A DNA stretch of 15,793 nt, taken from positions 1 through 15,793 of the forward strand of contig JBKJTP010000150.1 in assembly GCA_046590195.1 (NCBI GenBank). Reading direction: 5' to 3'. Below, piece after piece: positions 7,856-14,105 of this stretch (its first letter is position 1; each line of letters opens with the position of its first letter). Source of the stretch: JBKJTP01 sp046590195 (lineage in GTDB: Bacteria > Bacteroidota > Ignavibacteria > Palsa-1295). The translations under genes and the position numbers were made by a program. The notes beneath the pieces are model-generated. The model ran no database searches. It worked only from the letters and a program-made list of their open reading frames with translations, and was not told the DNA's origin.

Positions 7856-8878
7856 AGCCTTTCGTGCAGCAGCGGCTACATGCTTCGATGTCAGACCGAA
7901 GTATTCCATGAGTTCGTCAGGGTCGCCAGAACCACCGAAGCTATCGTTGACGCCAACGAATTCCATCGGTACTGGCAGCTCTCGAACGACAACCTCAGAT
8001 ACCGCACCGCCCAAGCCTGCTGTCACCTGATGCTCTTCTGCTGTCACGATCGCTCCGCACTCGCGGGCTGCCTTAAGGATCGTCTCCTTATCGAGCGGCT
8101 TGATCGTGTGGATGTTGATCACGCGAGCATCAATGCCTTCCTTGGCAAGTTCGTTAGCTGCTTCGAGTGCTTCCCATACCATAGGGCCGCAAGCCATGAT
8201 CGCGACGTCATAACCATCGCGGAAGGTCTCTGCCTTGCCGAGCGTGAATGGCGTATCTTCCGTTGTGAATGTTGGAGTGTCAACGCGGCCGAAGCGGATG
8301 TATGCCGGGCCGGTCATCTCACCAACAGCTACCGTTGCTTTGCGAGCCTCGTTGTAGTCACATGGTACGACGAGTGTCATGTTCGGCATAACGCGCAGAA
8401 CCGCGATCTCCTCGAGGGCCTGGTGCGTTGCGCCGTCAGGTCCGACAGAGATGCCAGCGTGGCCGCCGCCGATCTTGACATTCGCATCGTTATAGCACAT
8501 CGAGATACGGATCATGTCCGTTGTGCGCATTGCTGCGAATGCGCCGTAGGTCGCGAAGAACGGGATCTTGCCGGAGAGTGCGAGGCCTGTTGCAACGAGC
8601 GTTGCTGTTGCTTCCATGATACCCATGGAGAAGAAACGCTCTGGAAATTTGTCCTTGAAGTAGCTCGTCATGACGGAGCCTGTGATATCGCCGCCGAGAA
8701 CCACTACATTGTCGTAGCGCTCGCCGAGCGTCACAAGGCCTTCACCAAAGCCGAAGCGTGTCGACTTCTTGCCGTTCATCTCCCAGGTCTTGCGATCTGC
8801 TGTTGCGATCTCGCCGCCTGTTGACATCTTCGTACCTGGCTCTAATACTGTAGCTTCTGACATCTTTAACGTATCCAT
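7835..8878 (-). CDS. Transketolase, C-terminal subunit
   Basis: A 347-residue protein with the pyrimidine-binding and C-terminal domains of transketolase, the thiamine-diphosphate enzyme that moves two-carbon units between sugar phosphates in the pentose-phosphate pathway. The segment 'GIMEATATLVATGLALSGK' carries the expected catalytic Glu (E89), which activates the cofactor. 'GGHAGISVGPDGATHQALEE' (138-157) is the usual His-containing loop, and 'ACGPMVWEALEAANELA' starts the C-terminal domain. About 40 residues precede the first conserved block ('RFGFGEGL'), longer than usual for this subunit; M6 (8863) and M18 are other possible starts. The N-subunit gene ends eight bases upstream, and the spacer is A/T-rich with no clear Shine-Dalgarno site. 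Both subunits are needed for one active site, so co-expression makes sense. Confidence 0.96.
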   Translation of the reverse strand: MDTLKMSEATVLEPGTKMSTGGEIATADRKTWEMNGKKSTRFGFGEGLVTLGERYDNVVVLGGDITGSVMTSYFKDKFPERFFSMGIMEATATLVATGLALSGKIPFFATYGAFAAMRTTDMIRISMCYNDANVKIGGGHAGISVGPDGATHQALEEIAVLRVMPNMTLVVPCDYNEARKATVAVGEMTGPAYIRFGRVDTPTFTTEDTPFTLGKAETFRDGYDVAIMACGPMVWEALEAANELAKEGIDARVINIHTIKPLDKETILKAARECGAIVTAEEHQVTAGLGGAVSEVVVRELPVPMEFVGVNDSFGGSGDPDELMEYFGLTSKHVAAAARKAFARKAK

Positions 8879-8886
8879 TAATTTTA

Positions 8887-9837
8887 TTAGAGCAACTCTG
8901 CTAATGCCTGTTCAGCCTGTTCGACTGATGGCGGCTTGCCATGCCAGCGGTAATCATCCTGCATGAAGCTGACACCGTTACCCATATAGGTCTCGGCGAC
9001 GATACATGTTGGGCGGTCTTTGACCATCTTCGCTTCGTCAAACGCCTTGCGCATCTCACGTACCGAGTTACCGTTGCATTCGATGACGTGGAAGCCGAAC
9101 GCTCTGAACTTGTCGCCGACTGGGTTAACCTCCATGACCTCGTTCGTGCGGCCATCGATCTGGCAATGGTTGCGATCGACGATCATGCAGAAGTTATCAA
9201 GCTTGTAGTGAGCTGCTGCCATCGCTGCTTCCCAGATCTCGCCTTCCTGAATTTCGCCATCGCCAGTGAGGCAATAAACGCGAGCCGTATTCTTCGTGAC
9301 CATCTTGTCAGCCAGCGCCATACCTACTGCGATACCTAGGCCCTGACCTAGCGAGCCAGTCGATGACTCGATACCTGGCAGACCCATGTCGCGGCCAGGA
9401 TGACCCTGGAGACGCGAGTTGAACTTGCGAAGCGTCAGCAGTTCGTCCTTCGGGAAGTAACCAGCGTTAGCGAGCGTGCAGTAAAGCACCGGCGCCATGT
9501 GGCCTGCAGAGAGGATAAAGCGGTCGCGGTTCGGCATCCATGGGCTCTTTGGATCATGGTTCATGACGCCACCAAAGTAGAGCGTCGTGAAGATGTCTGA
9601 AGCGCCAAGTGGTCCGCCGGAGTGGCCCGACTTCGCTTCTACTAAGGCGCGGATGATATCGCGGCGAACTTCGCGGGCGATCTCCTGCAGCTTTTCGTCA
9701 GAATTCTCAGCAGAATTCTCGAACGGGACAAAGCTGCCGTATGCATATTTCTTTGACAGTTCAGGCGTCGCCTTTGGGCGCTTATCGCCATGGAATCCTG
9801 TCTCGAGCGGGTAAATATGAAAATCTAATGAAGCCAT
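8887..9837 (-). CDS. Transketolase, N-terminal subunit
   Basis: A 316-residue thiamine-diphosphate-binding half of transketolase. Visible motifs are 'GHSGGPLGASD' (71-81), 'RDRFILSAGH' (104-113), 'GHPG' (145-148), 'GSLGQGLGIAVGMA' (161-174), the cofactor/magnesium motif 'GDGEIQEGE' (192-200) with N223 in 'VDRNHCQ', and the closing 'WHGKPP' (298-303). It pairs with the C-subunit encoded eight bases downstream. Stand-alone N subunits are usually about 270-280 residues; this one has an extra N-terminal stretch of about 45 residues ('FHIYPLETGFHGDKRPKA' and following) and no in-frame ATG before M92, so the extension appears real. A small in-frame repeat (AGAATTCTC twice, 9704-9720) codes for ENS-A-ENS inside it. 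Split transketolases are found in many Bacteroidota as well as archaea and actinobacteria. Confidence 0.96.
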   Translation of the reverse strand: MASLDFHIYPLETGFHGDKRPKATPELSKKYAYGSFVPFENSAENSDEKLQEIAREVRRDIIRALVEAKSGHSGGPLGASDIFTTLYFGGVMNHDPKSPWMPNRDRFILSAGHMAPVLYCTLANAGYFPKDELLTLRKFNSRLQGHPGRDMGLPGIESSTGSLGQGLGIAVGMALADKMVTKNTARVYCLTGDGEIQEGEIWEAAMAAAHYKLDNFCMIVDRNHCQIDGRTNEVMEVNPVGDKFRAFGFHVIECNGNSVREMRKAFDEAKMVKDRPTCIVAETYMGNGVSFMQDDYRWHGKPPSVEQAEQALAELL

Positions 9838-9880
9838 GGCGCGGATAGCAATTTCTAGCGAGATTTGGTTTCGTTGGGGA

Positions 9881-9915
9881 GGATTCGGGGTCCGGGCACC
9901 GGGGTCCGGGATCCG
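9881..9915. repeat. Diverged heptamer tandem repeat (five 7-bp units)
   Basis: Five units in exact 7-base register: GGATTCG, GGGTCCG, GGCACCG, GGGTCCG, GGATCCG. The consensus is about GGRTCCG. On the minus strand this reads CGGACCC and similar, matching the GACCC core and the period of the TAGACCC array at the right end of the window. Confidence 0.7.
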
Positions 9916-9956
9916 TCAAGGCCGTCATTGCGAGGAGGCACGACAATGGGCCACCC

Positions 9957-9981
9957 AAAAACCTTCCAGCGAAAGGTTTTT
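9957..9981 (-). terminator. Terminator-like hairpin inside the transketolase leader
   Basis: AAAAACCTT (9957-9965) pairs with AAGGTTTTT (9973-9981) around a 7-nt loop, giving a 9-bp stem with T5 on either strand. It lies between the promoter at 10278-10308 and the start codon at 9837, so it could end or attenuate transcription about 315 nt after the start. The stem has only two G-C pairs, so its strength is uncertain. Confidence 0.5.
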
Positions 9982-10150
9982 GCATTAGATAATCTCCCCT
10001 TCGGTCGAGCAGGGATTCACACACACCTGGATCCAATCCTCCCCAATCCACCCGATCCACCCATCCGTGGAATCCGAGTTCAGACACGAGGGCGTGCACA
10101 CACAGGGTCTAACTCCTTATTTTTCAACGATCGGCTTGCAGATTTTTCAT

Positions 10151-10268
10151 CGTAGAGACGTCTCAGGCATGTCATAGTTAGTGTCGGCATTTGAAGAGAA
10201 GCAGGCAGGATCGGAGGACGGACACGTCGGCGAGATCCCAGAGACGCGCTGTAGCGAACGTCTCTACG
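10151..10268 (-). promoter_or_regulatory. Alternative base-pairing segments in the transketolase leader
   Basis: On the transcript, CGTAGAGACG (10268-10259) can pair locally with CGTCTCT (10246-10240) to form a 7-bp hairpin, or over 100 nt with CGTCTCTACG (10160-10151), a perfect 10-bp match. The distal copy is itself part of the palindrome GAGACGTCTC (10155-10164). These pairings exclude each other. The strings may instead be remnants of an interspersed palindromic repeat. Just past them a tiny frame encodes MKNLQADR and stops (10149-10123). No named riboswitch class is recognised. Confidence 0.4.
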
Positions 10269-10277
10269 TACATGGTG

Positions 10278-10308
10278 CAAATATACGAAATTTTGAGGGC
10301 AAAGTCAA
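10278..10308 (-). promoter_or_regulatory. FCB-type promoter reading toward the transketolase operon
   Basis: On the minus strand, TTGACT (10308-10303), a 17-base spacer and TATATTTG (10285-10278) match the Bacteroidota-type consensus TTG / TAnnTTTG exactly in the key bases. Transcription should begin near 10271 and run left, leaving a leader of about 430 nt before the transketolase N-subunit ATG. Sequence around it, including the spacer, nearly repeats at 15529-15559. Confidence 0.8.
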
Positions 10309-10366
10309 GTGCTTTGGGACATAATTTACGAACAACTTATCCACGAGCAGCCAATGTTTTTAGCGA

Positions 10367-10574
10367 ATGCAACATCACTCAAACTTACTGAGACCAATTG
10401 AGACTACCGAGCAGCACGAAGCGTCGCTCGAAAGAGTCTACGATCTGATGCGACTGGATCTTAGTCAAGATCAGCAAGCAGCTGATGAACTCGAGGTCTT
10501 GTCGTTGCTGGTGGAGCAGTACGAGTCGGTTAATTATCCTATTTCCTCCTCCACATCCGATCGACGAGATCTGA
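10367..10574 (+). pseudogene. higA: HigA-type antitoxin remnant, frameshifted and lacking the DNA-binding domain
   Basis: From ATG 10367 the frame reads 'LLRPIETTEQHEASLERVYD', then 'DELEVLSLLVEQYESVNYPI', which is the N-terminal region of HigA-family antitoxins (pattern LKPIKTEADYEAAL..LEVLVTLVEAYE..YPI). After codon 59 the frame becomes unlike the family. Moving one base at 10541-10544 (ATTT instead of ATT) restores 'PPPHPIDEI', the expected next segment (PPPDPIEAI), which then meets TGA at 10572. The helix-turn-helix that should follow (about 50 residues) is missing, and the 3' end of the neighbouring lipoprotein gene starts at 10597. No HigB toxin is visible in the roughly 50 bases upstream, which are promoter sequence. 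The unshifted frame stays open to 10783 but only as the antisense of the lipoprotein gene. Probably a dead toxin-antitoxin remnant. Confidence 0.72.
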
Positions 10575-10596
10575 TGGGTCGAATCGCGTTGATGTT

Positions 10597-11265
10597 CTAC
10601 CGGTCAATAGCAATTGTCTCGAGAACATCCTTCGGCGGTGCCCCGAAATCGAAGGGTCCCTTCTGCAGTCTCCGCTTTCCGGTTCTTAGATCCCGGATTT
10701 CCCAAGTCATCATCTTATCTTCCCTAGCGATCTCATCAACTTCGAGTGTACGCACCCAGCTGCCCTTGATCCATTCAAGTTGATAGCCCGTGCCACCCCC
10801 ATGAGGTATGTAAAAGTTCGTGATCTTCTTCCGGTCTAAGAAATATGACGTATTGATGCCTGAAGACAGAAGCGTATCGAGTACATACGTTCGCTGGCGC
10901 GGTCTGTAGAGGAAGACGATGTCATGATACTTGAAGCCGGTACCCGACGCATAGTAATCATACCATACAAGATCGAGATGTCCGTCATAGTTGAGATCCA
11001 ACATCGTATCGATGTCATTGTCGCTCATAGGAAATTCTTGCTGAAAGCGGTTCCGAGCAAGTTCACGTTGACCTTCTAGCGTGGATGTATCGACTACCGC
11101 TCTTGCAAGGCTGTCCAGCTGGTCGCTGAAGCTGAGCCGCGTTGGCGTTGGCTCCGGTTGTGGAGCAGGCACGTCTCGAGCAGCTGGCACCACCTCTGGC
11201 TTAGGCTCGGCGCATCCAAGTAGAAAGATAGACGCAAAGAGGAATACTACCTTAGAAAAACTCAT
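10597..11265 (-). CDS. Small lipoprotein with one EF-hand-like (FG-GAP/VCBS-type) loop
   Basis: A 222-residue protein from ATG 11265. The start 'MSFSKVVFLFASIFLLGCAE' is a lipoprotein signal with lipobox LLGC and C18 as the lipidated residue; longer in-frame starts up to 11364 would bury it. A Pro/Glu/Ala-rich linker follows (21-42). One calcium-loop pattern DLNYDGHLD (90-98, D-x-N-x-D-G-x-x-D) with 'LVWYDYYASGTG' resembles a single FG-GAP/VCBS-type unit, as in many envelope proteins of this group. The rest ('YHDIVFLYRPRQRTYVLDTL' and on) looks beta-rich. The start overlaps the end of the aminoglycoside-kinase-like gene by 14 bases, so translation is probably coupled. Membrane attachment is well supported; function unknown. 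No clear terminator follows the stop. Confidence 0.85.
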   Translation of the reverse strand: MSFSKVVFLFASIFLLGCAEPKPEVVPAARDVPAPQPEPTPTRLSFSDQLDSLARAVVDTSTLEGQRELARNRFQQEFPMSDNDIDTMLDLNYDGHLDLVWYDYYASGTGFKYHDIVFLYRPRQRTYVLDTLLSSGINTSYFLDRKKITNFYIPHGGGTGYQLEWIKGSWVRTLEVDEIAREDKMMTWEIRDLRTGKRRLQKGPFDFGAPPKDVLETIAIDR

Positions 11266-11971
11266 CCAGCATCTGATAAAACTCGATCCGTGACCAATCG
11301 ACATTTTCGATCCCATAGGTCTGAAAGAAGATGCTGTCGTACCCCAGGCCGAAGTTATGATCAAGTGTATTCAGCGTGATCGCAAGATCGAGATAACGAC
11401 AGGAGATTCCGGCGCGGCCGAGATCGATGTAGCCGGTTACTTCGAGAGTTGTGGGATCGATGAAGATGTTTGGCAGGCAATGATCGCCGTGGGTTAGGAC
11501 ATTATCAAACACAGTTGGCTTTGAAGCATGAAGCAAAGGAAGCAACTCTCGCGCAGTCATGCCCATGTGCAATGGATCGAAGTCGCTTTCATCGACAGTG
11601 CCGGCTTCTGTGTTGGCAGTAGCTTCTGCAAGCTGATTCTCGATAGTGTTATCGAAGGGGCAATCAGCGATCGGTGTCTCGTGTAGCGTTCTTAGCGCAC
11701 GGCCAATAGTTCGCACCACTGCTTCACGTTGCGAGACTTTGCACTCATGCGCCATGATGCCAGGCATCGCCGCGGTTGTCAAGCGAAAGATGCTGTCGCG
11801 CTCTTCGAATGAGATGATCTTTGCGACGGGCACTCTCCCCTGCAGCCATTGCAAGCGCTCGTACTCCTGCTTGACATACTTGCCACCGACTTTGAGATAG
11901 CTTACTGTGCCATCTTCAGCTACCAGCCGAAACACGTTGTCGGATGACTTACCGATCGATACTGGCTCCAT
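11252..11971 (-). CDS. APH(3')-family aminoglycoside phosphotransferase homologue
   Basis: A 239-residue kinase. It has 'SSDNVFRL' (9-16), a candidate ATP-binding lysine K27, 'ERLQWLQGRVPVAKII' (38-53), the catalytic loop 'LTHGDHCLPNIFID' (159-172; D163 and N168), the metal site 'GYIDLGRAGISCRYLDLA' (180-197; D183), and the C-terminus 'EFYQMLDEFF'. This order and the exact LDEFF ending match APH(3') enzymes, whose C-terminal carboxylate contacts the aminoglycoside. Known members usually have 260-270 residues; this one lacks about 25 at the N-terminus but keeps the rest. Family role: ATP-dependent phosphorylation of the 3'-hydroxyl of kanamycin/neomycin-type drugs; some relatives act on other small molecules. 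It starts one base after the stop of the TPR-like gene, in a normal-looking chromosomal operon with no mobile element nearby. Fold certain, resistance role unproven. Confidence 0.9.
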   Translation of the reverse strand: MEPVSIGKSSDNVFRLVAEDGTVSYLKVGGKYVKQEYERLQWLQGRVPVAKIISFEERDSIFRLTTAAMPGIMAHECKVSQREAVVRTIGRALRTLHETPIADCPFDNTIENQLAEATANTEAGTVDESDFDPLHMGMTARELLPLLHASKPTVFDNVLTHGDHCLPNIFIDPTTLEVTGYIDLGRAGISCRYLDLAITLNTLDHNFGLGYDSIFFQTYGIENVDWSRIEFYQMLDEFF

Positions 11972-11972
11972 C

Positions 11973-12791
11973 TTATTTCGTAAGATGATAGATGCTTCCC
12001 TTTACCATCCACTCCCTGATCTGGTATGGGAAGTTCTCGTATGGTGAGCTATCTTCCGTGAAAGAGTGACCGCTCTTAAGATCGCGCAATGATTGCTTTA
12101 GCAATTCAAGCGCTGGTTCAGTCTGTGTGGTAGCCGAAAGACAGAGAGCCTTGTAGTAATTGGCATCTGCGAAGATGTCGCGCTTTGCAAGCGTGAGATC
12201 AAAGTTCGCCATCGCTTCATCGAATTTCCTATTCTCGAATTGCGCAACGCCGAGATAGAATGTGTGCAGATACGGACCCCAGTCGTGGCCAATGGCTTTG
12301 TCGCGATCGACGCAATACTGGAACAGCGCTTCTGCGCTGTCATACTCGCATAACTGCAAGTAGCATAATCCCATCCAGTAATCGTATGGATGATCCATCT
12401 CCTCGCCTTCAGGATGCGCTGCCTTCGCAAGTCGTAGATCCTTGAGCGCGCCAGTATAATCCTTCTGGAATACACACTTTAAAAAGCCCCGATAACCGAT
12501 GTATTTGTCCCAGTTGTACTTCACCGCTGAATCCATGTATTGGATGGATATCTCATACTTCATCTGCTTGATGAAGGGCATCGAGCGCTGTTGCCAGAGA
12601 TAAGCATCGTGCGGGAGATACTTCAGCGCGCTATCGGTCCAAGCGATCCGCTGCTTAGAGAATGTTGGATGCTGCCAGGCACCACGCTTCATGTACTTTG
12701 CGAAGATGCTATCGCGATAGACCTCGGTGGTGTCTGCCTGAGCAGTTGGGACGAATAGGACCGATAGGAAGAATAGGACCAATATGCGCAT
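11973..12791 (-). CDS. Secreted tetratricopeptide-repeat-like protein
   Basis: A 272-residue protein. The start ATG 12791 gives the signal peptide 'MRILVLFFLSVLFVPTAQA' with cleavage after A19. An in-frame ATG at 12824 lies upstream of the putative -7 promoter motif (12814-12821) and would hide the signal. The mature part shows helical-hairpin repeats of TPR type: 'DAYLWQQRSMPFIKQMKYEI', 'YWMGLCYLQLCEYDSAEALF', 'YLGVAQFENRKFDEAMANFD' and 'ANYYKALCLSATTQTEPALE'. Such proteins serve as binding scaffolds in the periplasm or on the surface. It heads a three-gene operon with the kinase homologue (one base apart) and the lipoprotein. The specific partner is unknown. Confidence 0.85.
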   Translation of the reverse strand: MRILVLFFLSVLFVPTAQADTTEVYRDSIFAKYMKRGAWQHPTFSKQRIAWTDSALKYLPHDAYLWQQRSMPFIKQMKYEISIQYMDSAVKYNWDKYIGYRGFLKCVFQKDYTGALKDLRLAKAAHPEGEEMDHPYDYWMGLCYLQLCEYDSAEALFQYCVDRDKAIGHDWGPYLHTFYLGVAQFENRKFDEAMANFDLTLAKRDIFADANYYKALCLSATTQTEPALELLKQSLRDLKSGHSFTEDSSPYENFPYQIREWMVKGSIYHLTK

Positions 12792-12813
12792 GTTGCGAGA
12801 GTTTAGTGGAGAG

Positions 12814-12821
12814 CAAACATA
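12814..12821 (-). promoter_or_regulatory. Probable -7 promoter motif of the TPR/kinase/lipoprotein operon
   Basis: TATGTTTG on the minus strand fits TAnnTTTG and would start transcription near 12808, about 17 nt before the ATG at 12791. No TTG stands at the expected -33 position, so support rests on the -7 motif and its placement. Confidence 0.45.
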
Positions 12822-12876
12822 CAATATAAACTCACGCGGGCGTCGCAGTTACTGATTTTTGGTCGTGTCCCCACCA

Positions 12877-12893
12877 GGCGCGGAGACCGCGCC
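12877..12893. repeat. GC-rich perfect palindrome upstream of the pirin gene
   Basis: GGCGCGG and CCGCGCC (7-bp perfect stem) surround the 3-nt loop AGA, followed by GCTACAA. It lies between the divergent promoter regions of the TPR operon and the pirin gene. Its shape resembles short interspersed palindromic repeats; it has no T tract, so it is not a typical terminator. Confidence 0.55.
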
Positions 12894-12917
12894 GCTACAA
12901 TGCGTTGTTTCTGCAAC

Positions 12918-13826
12918 ATGCCACTACAGATCATCCAACCCAGAGAGATCAAGCTCGTTGGAGAGCTTACAGTTAAGCGTATACTTCCCTTTCGCGAGCG
13001 CCGCATGGTCGGTCCGTTTATCTTTTTAGATGAGATGGATGCTCGCATCAGCGCCGATGATCCTGTGGGCGGCGATGTGCCGCCGCATCCGCATATCGGT
13101 CTCTCGACGCTCACCTATCTCTTTTCTGGCGAGATCATGCATCGCGATTCGCTCGGGACAAAGAAGCGCATCGTACCGGGTGAGGTCAACTGGATGACGT
13201 CGGGCAAAGGCATCGTGCATTCTGAACGCATTCCGGATGAAGTTCGCGCAAGTGCTCCTCGCTTTCACGGCATGCAAGCATGGGTTGCGCTGCCGATCGA
13301 TCAGGAAGAGTGCGAGCCGAGCTTCCAGCATTATGATGACATCCCAAAGTTCGATCACGATGGCGTGAAGATCGAGCTTGTGTGCGGCGAGGCATTCGGT
13401 GAGATCTCACCGGTCGCGACATCATCGAAGCTGTTCTACTTCGTCGCGAAAATTACAGTGGGCTCACGGCTCGCGTTCGATCCGGGCACACAGGAGTGCG
13501 GCGTCTATCTCGTGCGTGGTAAGCTTCGATCGCAGGAGCGAGTATTCTCTGCTCCAGTGTTGCTCGCGCATGATGTTGGCGAAAGTATTACAGTAGATGC
13601 GGTCGAAGACACAACCTGTATCTTCTTCGGTGGTGAGCCGCTCGAAGGCAAGCGCCACATCTACTGGAATTTTGTCTCGTCTTCTCGCGAGCGCATTGAA
13701 ACTGCTAAGCAACAATGGCGCGAGCAGCGATTCCCGCCAGTCCCTGAAGAAACTGATTGGGTACCGCTCCCCGGAGAGACAAGAGAGGGGAATCCTGCAG
13801 ATGGCGAGAGGACCACGCTGCCGTAA
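12918..13826 (+). CDS. Pirin family protein (bicupin)
   Basis: A 302-residue protein from ATG 12918 ('MPLQIIQPREIKLVGELTVK'); ATG 12900 would add six residues (MRCFCN) not typical of the family. The N-terminal cupin has 'VPPHPHIGLSTLTYLFSGEI' and 'GKGIVHSERIPDE'. The four iron ligands of pirins line up as H57, H59, H101 and E103, essentially the positions in human pirin. The second cupin is weaker ('VAKITVGSRLAFDPG', 'TCIFFGGEPL'). Pirins are metal-binding proteins; some bacterial members are quercetin 2,3-dioxygenases and others regulators, so the exact role is open. The C-terminus has a charged/proline-rich tail to 'GERTTLP'. Transcribed alone, divergent from the TPR operon. No convincing Shine-Dalgarno site or TAnnTTTG promoter was seen. 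Confidence 0.93.
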   Translation: MPLQIIQPREIKLVGELTVKRILPFRERRMVGPFIFLDEMDARISADDPVGGDVPPHPHIGLSTLTYLFSGEIMHRDSLGTKKRIVPGEVNWMTSGKGIVHSERIPDEVRASAPRFHGMQAWVALPIDQEECEPSFQHYDDIPKFDHDGVKIELVCGEAFGEISPVATSSKLFYFVAKITVGSRLAFDPGTQECGVYLVRGKLRSQERVFSAPVLLAHDVGESITVDAVEDTTCIFFGGEPLEGKRHIYWNFVSSSRERIETAKQQWREQRFPPVPEETDWVPLPGETREGNPADGERTTLP

Positions 13827-13883
13827 CCAGGAAATGCAAGAAAGCACCCTTTGAGAATGCCGTCTCGGAAATGGTACTGTCTC

Positions 13884-13918
13884 AGCCGAGAGGCCCCTCG
13901 GCTACGCTCGGGGTGACG
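13884..13918. repeat. Short interspersed-type GC-rich repeat after the pirin gene
   Basis: AGCCGAG (13884-13890) pairs with CTCGGCT (13897-13903) around AGGCCC; the string continues CTACGCTCGGGGTGACGAG. From memory, strings of this kind (..CGCTCGGGGTGAC) occur as dispersed intergenic repeats in many bacterial genomes. It lies about 60 bases past the pirin stop and could also weaken read-through. Confidence 0.45.
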
Positions 13919-13959
13919 AGTCTGAAAGATCGTGCTCAGCACTCAGTCCTCCGTCGTCC

Positions 13960-14030
13960 AAAAAAAAACCGCAGCAAGGATGGATCCGAAGATCGCTGCC
14001 CTGTTGCGGTTGACCCTTGTTCAAGGGGTC
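13960..14030 (-). terminator. Structured minus-strand element ending in T9: orphan terminator or end of a small RNA
   Basis: Read on the minus strand, a hairpin GACCCCTTGAACAAGGGTC (14030-14012) is followed by a compound stem. AACCGCA (14011-14005) pairs with TGCGGTT (13973-13967). Inside it, CAGGG pairs with CCTTG, one pair being G-U, which would be an A-C mismatch on the other strand. At the tip is GATC-TTCG-GATC, a canonical C(UUCG)G tetraloop. The stem runs straight into nine T residues (13968-13960). No minus-strand gene lies close upstream, and I found no clear promoter. Confidence 0.5.
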
Positions 14031-14105
14031 GGGACCTCATGGTCCTGTGTTCTCTCGCCCTGTTCTTATCGTACTTAGGAGCAATGGAGTTGCTCGGGAG
14101 GACCG

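Larger units (their letters stand above)
9881..10084 (-). repeat. Composite intergenic repeat, copy A
   Basis: Read on the minus strand, three elements follow one another. Element 1 (10084-10033) opens TCTGAAC and continues with GGATTCCACGGAT and further GGAT-rich sequence. Element 2 runs from CCTGCTCGA (10013-10005) to AATGACGGC (9929-9921). Element 3 is a set of diverged heptamers (9915-9881). The same elements recur in the same order and polarity at 15580-15782 on the plus strand. Opening blocks match at about 18 of 22 bases, and CCTGCTCGA and AATGACGGC are identical in both. Copy A lies inside the leader of the transketolase operon. Confidence 0.65.

Noticed and set aside
7880..8824. Plus-strand open frame of 314 codons
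   Set aside because: It is antisense to the transketolase C-subunit gene; the Cys/His-rich translation has no family feature and is a codon-bias shadow.
9957..10277. Known structural RNA (RNase P, tmRNA, SRP RNA or a named riboswitch) in the transketolase leader
   Set aside because: None of the hallmark conserved strings of those RNAs was found on either strand; only generic hairpins and repeats are visible.
10320..10366. HigB toxin remnant upstream of the HigA-like piece
   Set aside because: No HigB C-terminal pattern could be read in any plus frame; the sequence before it is the transketolase promoter on the other strand.
10367..10783. A functional 138-residue protein from the HigA-like start
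   Set aside because: Only the first 59 codons resemble HigA; the rest is antisense to the lipoprotein gene, and the expected continuation is in another frame.
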